Source: a virus. From it: 34,521 nucleotides of DNA. The DNA lies in the IMG/VR virus record IMGVR_UViG_3300032223_001056, positions 1 to 34,521 of that record, one strand, 5' to 3'. Position numbers and translations under genes: made by a program. The notes beneath the pieces are model-generated. The model searched no databases. It was not told the DNA's origin and saw only the letters and a list, made by a program, of their open reading frames with translations. Below are positions 30,557 to 34,521 of the stretch, one piece after another. The first letter of the stretch is position 1; each line of letters starts with the position of its first letter.

Positions 30557-31078
30557 TTACCAACCGGGGCATTTCCAACGCTTGAGTGATGCTTTCGCCC
30601 GTTCAGCATCGCCTTTTGAGTGTTTTACCACCCCAGACATTCTGGCGCAAAAGCTGTTTTTTCTGGCTCCTCCTTGCGGCTGCGGAGCCTTAAGATGAGA
30701 TCCAGTCTCACGGTTATATTTAGCCCGTCCTTTAGCAGTTAATCCAGCACCTCGAGAAACAGGTAATTTTTCACCACGACCAATAGACAGCCTCACGCCG
30801 CCACCCTTGGCGTTTTTAACCGTTTTTTCCGATTCTTCAAATGCTTTTGCAGTCGGTGCTCCCGTGGATCCGGGTTTGCGCATCTTCTCGCCAGAGCCAT
30901 GAGCAATACGCTCTTGCTTGGCGTGAATGTTGGCATAGAGGCCGCCCTTAGCGAACTTCTTGCCTTCATCGGCTTTGACAAACTCTTTGCCGACTTTCTG
31001 GGGCACATCACCAAATCCACCTTTAGTGTGGGCGGCGGCTTCCATCAAACGATGTTGAGCAGGTGACTTGCTTGGCAT
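30557..31078 (-). CDS. Basic phage protein with DUF6321-like C-terminus, 173 aa
   Basis: The C-terminal half (LPVSRGAGLTAKGRAKYNRE, then TGSHLKAPQPQGGARKNSFC) matches what I remember as DUF6321 in phage structural modules. The N-terminal segment SPAQHRLMEAAAHTKG...PQKVGKEF is another recurring phage motif. The protein is rich in Lys, Arg and Gly, fitting DNA or capsid binding. TAGGA sits before ATG 31078. Precise role unknown. Confidence 0.75.
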   Translation of the reverse strand: MPSKSPAQHRLMEAAAHTKGGFGDVPQKVGKEFVKADEGKKFAKGGLYANIHAKQERIAHGSGEKMRKPGSTGAPTAKAFEESEKTVKNAKGGGVRLSIGRGEKLPVSRGAGLTAKGRAKYNRETGSHLKAPQPQGGARKNSFCARMSGVVKHSKGDAERAKASLKRWKCPGW

Positions 31079-31080
31079 GA

Positions 31081-31881
31081 TCAGGTTCCTACACCAGTGA
31101 CGTTGTTGTTGTTTTCTATCAAAACACCGCCAATATTGATGCTCACCACTGCGGCTGTTGCGGCACTGCTTGCCACTTGGAATCTCAAATCCGATCCGGA
31201 CGGGTATGGAAATGGAAAATGCCTTTGAACTTCATAATTAGTATTGAACGGTGTTTGCACAATAACTTTTTGCACACCAGAAGAAGCATTGCTCAATGCT
31301 CTGTAGGTTGTGTAATTGGCGCTGTTGCCGTTGAAAGATGAATATGCACCGTATCTGTAACCATAAAATGTATAGCCATTAGGAACGGTATACACACCCA
31401 TTTGTGATGTACCAATACTACTGGTCACGCCATTAACAACCTGCGTGTTAATTTGCGCGTAAACAGTTGAACTCACCGACAATGTAATCACGCCTGTAGG
31501 GTTAGTTGCCGAACCAGCGGATACTGATATGTTGTTAATACGGAAATATGATTTAGTCGTTGGAACATTGGTTGTTCCATTCAAAACCAAGTTTTCAGAA
31601 ATTAAGTTGTAACTGGCATCAAGACCAGTAATTGTGATGGTGGCGGTATCTCCTGCGACGGTGCTTACCAAATTCATTGTGGACGCAGATGATGGAAACA
31701 CATAGTCGGCTGAAGCCATGTTTTCCCATACGGTTCTAAACAACCCTGCTGTGGCAGGTGTAGTTCCGTAAGCAAAAATATTTGCTATGCTGTGACCCAT
31801 GATTTGACCACGGGAAACTTGTAATTCAAACGGCTCGTATGCGCCAGCACGCGTGACTGAAGCAACAATTCCATTACTCAT
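31081..31881 (-). CDS. Virion structural protein, beta-rich, 266 aa
   Basis: Start ATG 31881, with TTGGA upstream; an ATG at 31893 is in frame but without a better site. The sequence is Ser/Thr/Asn/Gly-rich and beta-like (GVITLSVSSTVYAQINTQVV, then VPNGYTFYGYRYGAYSSFNG). It lies between basic proteins and the capsid genes, and resembles head decoration or minor capsid proteins in style. No domain is decisive. Confidence 0.6.
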   Translation of the reverse strand: MSNGIVASVTRAGAYEPFELQVSRGQIMGHSIANIFAYGTTPATAGLFRTVWENMASADYVFPSSASTMNLVSTVAGDTATITITGLDASYNLISENLVLNGTTNVPTTKSYFRINNISVSAGSATNPTGVITLSVSSTVYAQINTQVVNGVTSSIGTSQMGVYTVPNGYTFYGYRYGAYSSFNGNSANYTTYRALSNASSGVQKVIVQTPFNTNYEVQRHFPFPYPSGSDLRFQVASSAATAAVVSINIGGVLIENNNNVTGVGT

Positions 31882-31901
31882 GTTTTTTTCCAATTAAAAG
31901 C

Positions 31902-31917
31902 AGGGGCCGAAGCCCCT
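31902..31917 (-). terminator. UUCG-loop hairpin terminator (weak)
   Basis: On the minus strand: AGGGGC-UUCG-GCCCCU followed by GCTTTTAATT. The C(UUCG)G loop is very stable and the short T run suggests a partial terminator after the 455-residue gene. It precedes the start of the 266-residue virion protein by about 20 bases. Confidence 0.6.
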
Positions 31918-31925
31918 ACTTAGAT

Positions 31926-33293
31926 TTAGCACATCGCGGAGCCTCCGCGCTTGCGTGGAGCCACTGTGACCGATTTCTCGGTCTTAGTTACACTACCAGC
32001 AGGAGGCTTAGGGCTAGTAAAAACGTTTCTAACCTTGTTGCCTATATCCCTAAGAAACTCAGGAATCATTTCTTTGTCTTCCCGGTTCTCTTCAGGTTTC
32101 CTGCGCTCGTATTCTTCATAAGCACGCTGGTTTTTCCTCATCTGCAATTGGTCTGCAATGTCTGATGGAACATTTCCTCCGTCAGCCATCTTAACCTTGC
32201 CACCACTTTTGAAGGTGCCAGATTGCAAGCTGTTGGCTACGGGACGCGAGACGAAGTGACGAGGCATTTTTACTGCCTTGCCGTCATCAACGACTTGACC
32301 CCCCGTAGCAAAGGCTTTTTTTGAGGCACGCCCTCCACGCTTGTAGCCACCGCCATTCGCCTCCTTGACCTCACCAGTCTTGGTGTTGGTCTTACCGGAT
32401 TTGGAAGTGTTTGCAGGACGGTTTTCCCAATTGCCACCTTCAACAGTGGTACGGGTCAGCTTGGCGTCAATCTTTCCACCAGAAGCGTATTTCATGGCCT
32501 TGCCGCCATGCTTAAATCCACCAGCATTGCCCATCCGCACACCACCAGTACCATGTGCATGATCAGGCTTCGCCGTGTCCATCTTGGTGTTCTTGAATGG
32601 GCCTTCATTGCCCATAATCGAACCACCCATTGCATAACCACCCGGCTTGCCTTCCTTGACTTCACCAGTACCATGAGCACGATCACGCTTGTCCGTGTCC
32701 ATCTTGGTCTTGTCAAACTTGCCAGCACCCTTCTCAATGGTCGTGCGAGTTTCTGCCCTATCAATCGCTCCACCTGACGCTTTACCGTGAGCACGCTTGG
32801 CAGACATTGCCTCATGGTGCTTAAGTTCACGTTCCAGCTTTGCGCAGGAAGCCGCAGCAGCACCACCCTTCTTCATGCCAGTCAGCATACGACGAAGCAT
32901 CGCAGCCCTCGCTACTCGAGCATTCGGAGCCATTCCAGCAACGGCAGCGCGATTCATCGGAGCAATTGCAGCTCCAGTCCCCATCGGAGCCATCCCACCC
33001 AATGCTCCAGCACCTGCAGCACCCGGCATGGCTCCACCCATCTGCTTGTGCGCCACTTTGCCACCCTTGGCGTACATGTTGGGATTCATGGCACGGCGAC
33101 GTTCAGCCATCGACGGCCTCTTGGGTGCTTTACCTTTTTCCGCAGCAGCAAACGGATTCCCGCCAGATGTCTGAGACATCGACTTGAAACCCTCTGCATG
33201 TTTAGCAGATTTGACTTTGCCACCTTTTTTGAGTTTCAGAATAACTGAAGGCTCATCGGTGAACATCTTCACCATTGGTTTGAATTGACCCAT
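31926..33293 (-). CDS. Lys/Gly-rich low-complexity virion protein, 455 aa
   Basis: AGGAGGGCATC precedes ATG 33293. The protein is extremely rich in Lys, Gly and Met with short GGK blocks (YAKGGKVAHKQMGG) and near-repeats of KMDT(D/A)K(R/P)D(R/H)AHGTG in the middle. It ends with an acidic/basic tail. It is one of three adjacent basic proteins and probably binds packaged DNA or coats the capsid interior. No domain recognised, and repeat expansion is likely. Confidence 0.65.
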   Translation of the reverse strand: MGQFKPMVKMFTDEPSVILKLKKGGKVKSAKHAEGFKSMSQTSGGNPFAAAEKGKAPKRPSMAERRRAMNPNMYAKGGKVAHKQMGGAMPGAAGAGALGGMAPMGTGAAIAPMNRAAVAGMAPNARVARAAMLRRMLTGMKKGGAAAASCAKLERELKHHEAMSAKRAHGKASGGAIDRAETRTTIEKGAGKFDKTKMDTDKRDRAHGTGEVKEGKPGGYAMGGSIMGNEGPFKNTKMDTAKPDHAHGTGGVRMGNAGGFKHGGKAMKYASGGKIDAKLTRTTVEGGNWENRPANTSKSGKTNTKTGEVKEANGGGYKRGGRASKKAFATGGQVVDDGKAVKMPRHFVSRPVANSLQSGTFKSGGKVKMADGGNVPSDIADQLQMRKNQRAYEEYERRKPEENREDKEMIPEFLRDIGNKVRNVFTSPKPPAGSVTKTEKSVTVAPRKRGGSAMC

Positions 33294-33305
33294 GATGCCC
33301 TCCTA

Positions 33306-34286
33306 TTAGGAAACAAGGTTTTGGTTAACACCCAAAGCACCAACGCGAGTTGCGTTAGGGCCAACGGCGATACCGGGCAACAGAATTCCCATTACTGTGC
33401 GAACTTGACCGTCCGATGCAGTGGCGGGGACATAAGTGCCGCGAACGTCACCAGTGGTGGTGGTTGCGGTTGCGGTGTCGGCGGCTACGAAAGTGCCAGC
33501 GTCTTGAGCCAACGTGCTGTTGGACTTCACGCTGGCAATGTAGGCCACGTTGAACACGCGAACAGGCAGACCCAGAATGTCAGTTGTACCGACTGCAACA
33601 GTACCGCCAACAGCACCAGTGGTGGTGATGGAAGTAACGATGAAGAAGGCTTTCTTACCAGTCTTGGTGGTGGACTGAACTGTGCCAGTTGCAATTGCCT
33701 CACTCATTGGCTGACCATAGTAGTCATAGCCGCTGATGGTGATGGTTTGGTTTGCAATGGTGCCTGTGCCGATTGTAAGAATCAGGGCGCGAGGCAAATC
33801 AAGTTGGTAGCCAGTTGAGCCGTTGCTCAAAACTACAGACTTCACCGAGGTGCCAGCAGTCAAAGTGAATGTGGCGCTTGGCGATTGAGCCGTAGCGAGG
33901 TTGTTTGCAACTTTGGCTTGAGGAATCACATCCCAAACGTAGATGCGACCCAGAGGGCCAATACCCAAGTCCATTGGAGACGGATCATCAAACGCAATGT
34001 TGCCATGCGCGATCATCGTGGTGCTAGAGGCGGTCACAGATTGGTTGATCGTGTAAGTTCCAGTGCCGCCAGAGCCAGTGCCCATCGCGGTAATGTAAGT
34101 GCCGTCGGTCACGCTAGTGCCGTCAACATACATACCAACGACGATTGGTGCGCCTTGCAACAAGGCGGTAACGGTCAATGTCGTTCCCGACATCGAGCCA
34201 GTGAAAGTGGTGGTGTACGGGCGAATACCCGTACCCATGTACGTTTGGGCAGGGCCCAAAAACAAATCATCAGAAAATTGAGGCAT
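33306..34286 (-). CDS. Probable capsid decoration/structural protein, 326 aa
   Basis: ATG 34286 (MPQFSDDLFLGPAQTYMGTG) has AAGGAGACCTCAA before it; frames extending further upstream cross the terminator and are rejected. The protein is Thr/Gly/Val-rich beta, with TFTGSMSGTTLTVTALLQGA early on. The position directly after the major capsid gene and the N-terminal D-L-F-L-GPAQT style match head decoration or surface proteins of environmental podoviruses. Exact function is inferred. Confidence 0.7.
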   Translation of the reverse strand: MPQFSDDLFLGPAQTYMGTGIRPYTTTFTGSMSGTTLTVTALLQGAPIVVGMYVDGTSVTDGTYITAMGTGSGGTGTYTINQSVTASSTTMIAHGNIAFDDPSPMDLGIGPLGRIYVWDVIPQAKVANNLATAQSPSATFTLTAGTSVKSVVLSNGSTGYQLDLPRALILTIGTGTIANQTITISGYDYYGQPMSEAIATGTVQSTTKTGKKAFFIVTSITTTGAVGGTVAVGTTDILGLPVRVFNVAYIASVKSNSTLAQDAGTFVAADTATATTTTGDVRGTYVPATASDGQVRTVMGILLPGIAVGPNATRVGALGVNQNLVS

Positions 34287-34324
34287 TTGAGGTCTCCTTC
34301 TTGAAAAGTTTGACCATTTGACAG

Positions 34325-34359
34325 AAAAGGGGCGGTTTTTACACCGCCCCCATTTTTTT
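34325..34359. terminator. Bidirectional-looking terminator after capsid gene
   Basis: The stem GGGGCGGT (34329-34336) pairs with ACCGCCCC (34343-34350) around TTTTAC. On the plus strand ATTTTTTT follows; on the minus strand TTTT follows. It would reduce late transcription after the major capsid gene, giving more capsid mRNA than downstream mRNA. The T run on the minus strand is short, so read-through is expected. Confidence 0.75.
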
Positions 34360-34521
34360 ACACACCCGGAGTGCCATAAGCACAACGCGGATCGGTGAAG
34401 CCAACATCGTAACGCTCGGTTGCCTTGTAACGCATCGAGTCAGTCTCGAAGTCACCTTCCATCGTCTTTTCCAGACGCCGACGCATCAGAAGCTTGAACC
34501 CTTCCGGCGCATCAGTTTGCA
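34358..34521 (-). CDS. Major capsid protein, C-terminal fragment
   Basis: Only the last 54 codons are in the window; the start is beyond the right edge. The frame reads QTDAPEGFKLLMRRRLEKTM then EGDFETDSMRYKATERYDVG and FTDPRCAYGTPGV before TAA. The pattern RYKATERYD-G-TDPR is one I associate with the end of HK97-fold major capsid proteins of environmental podovirus-like phages. The following terminator fits a highly expressed capsid gene. Confidence 0.7.
   Translation of the reverse strand, partial: QTDAPEGFKLLMRRRLEKTMEGDFETDSMRYKATERYDVGFTDPRCAYGTPGV

Overview
The window is a stretch of a tailed double-stranded DNA bacteriophage genome (Caudoviricetes). The mix of P22-like neck, stabilisation and ejection-type virion genes with a compact replication module suggests a podovirus-like phage. 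A proteobacterial host is a guess from strong Shine-Dalgarno sites, sigma-70-like promoters and resemblance to freshwater phages as I remember them; nothing in the window proves the host. No tRNA, rRNA, insertion sequence, integrase or CRISPR array was seen.

Layout. (1) Positions 1-3670, minus strand: a chain of very small genes, mostly joined by ATGA, GTGA or TAATG overlaps. They include a RuvC-like Holliday junction resolvase, an HNH/Ref-like zinc protein, several CxxC proteins, a small membrane protein, and a block of low-complexity hexamer repeats inside coupled ORFs. Two sigma-70-like promoters (1858-1886 and 3681-3709) share a CTAA-N7-TTAG element. (2) Positions 3671-4180: no confident gene. 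A terminator, a short possible ORF and a large branched hairpin ending in a minus-strand T run lie here. (3) Positions 4181-8390, minus strand: TOPRIM primase, SF2 helicase carrying an intein, ParB-like protein and a Cro-like repressor. (4) Positions 8391-8515: a divergent control region with two palindromes. (5) Positions 8516-10320, plus strand: an SSB-like protein, a small membrane protein, a RecB/Cas4-type exonuclease and a small helical protein. (6) Positions 10321-10402: three hairpins between convergent transcripts. (7) Positions 10403-34521, minus strand: the virion and lysis genes. Read in transcription order these are the major capsid protein C-terminus, a surface or decoration-like protein, basic virion-associated proteins, a neck-like protein, two large tail fibres, a lysis cassette (TM/coiled-coil protein, holin-like proteins, GH108 endolysin), an adaptor, a third fibre-like protein, a gp10-like stabilisation protein, and four large ejection-type proteins, the last with a lytic transglycosylase domain.

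How the parts fit. The helicase, primase, SSB, exonuclease, RuvC and ParB-like proteins form a replication/recombination set controlled from the divergent region around 8450. The right two thirds is one late block that builds the particle and lyses the cell. Portal, terminase, most of the capsid gene and any DNA polymerase must lie outside the window.

The most unusual object is the intein at 6175-6996. It interrupts the Walker B (DE|CH) motif of the helicase. A complete VSR/EDxHD-like homing endonuclease gene (6183-6839) is written in a different reading frame inside the same DNA and ends two codons before the intein splice junction. Both frames keep recognisable family motifs over the same bases, so one DNA segment appears to encode the splicing element and its mobility enzyme at once.
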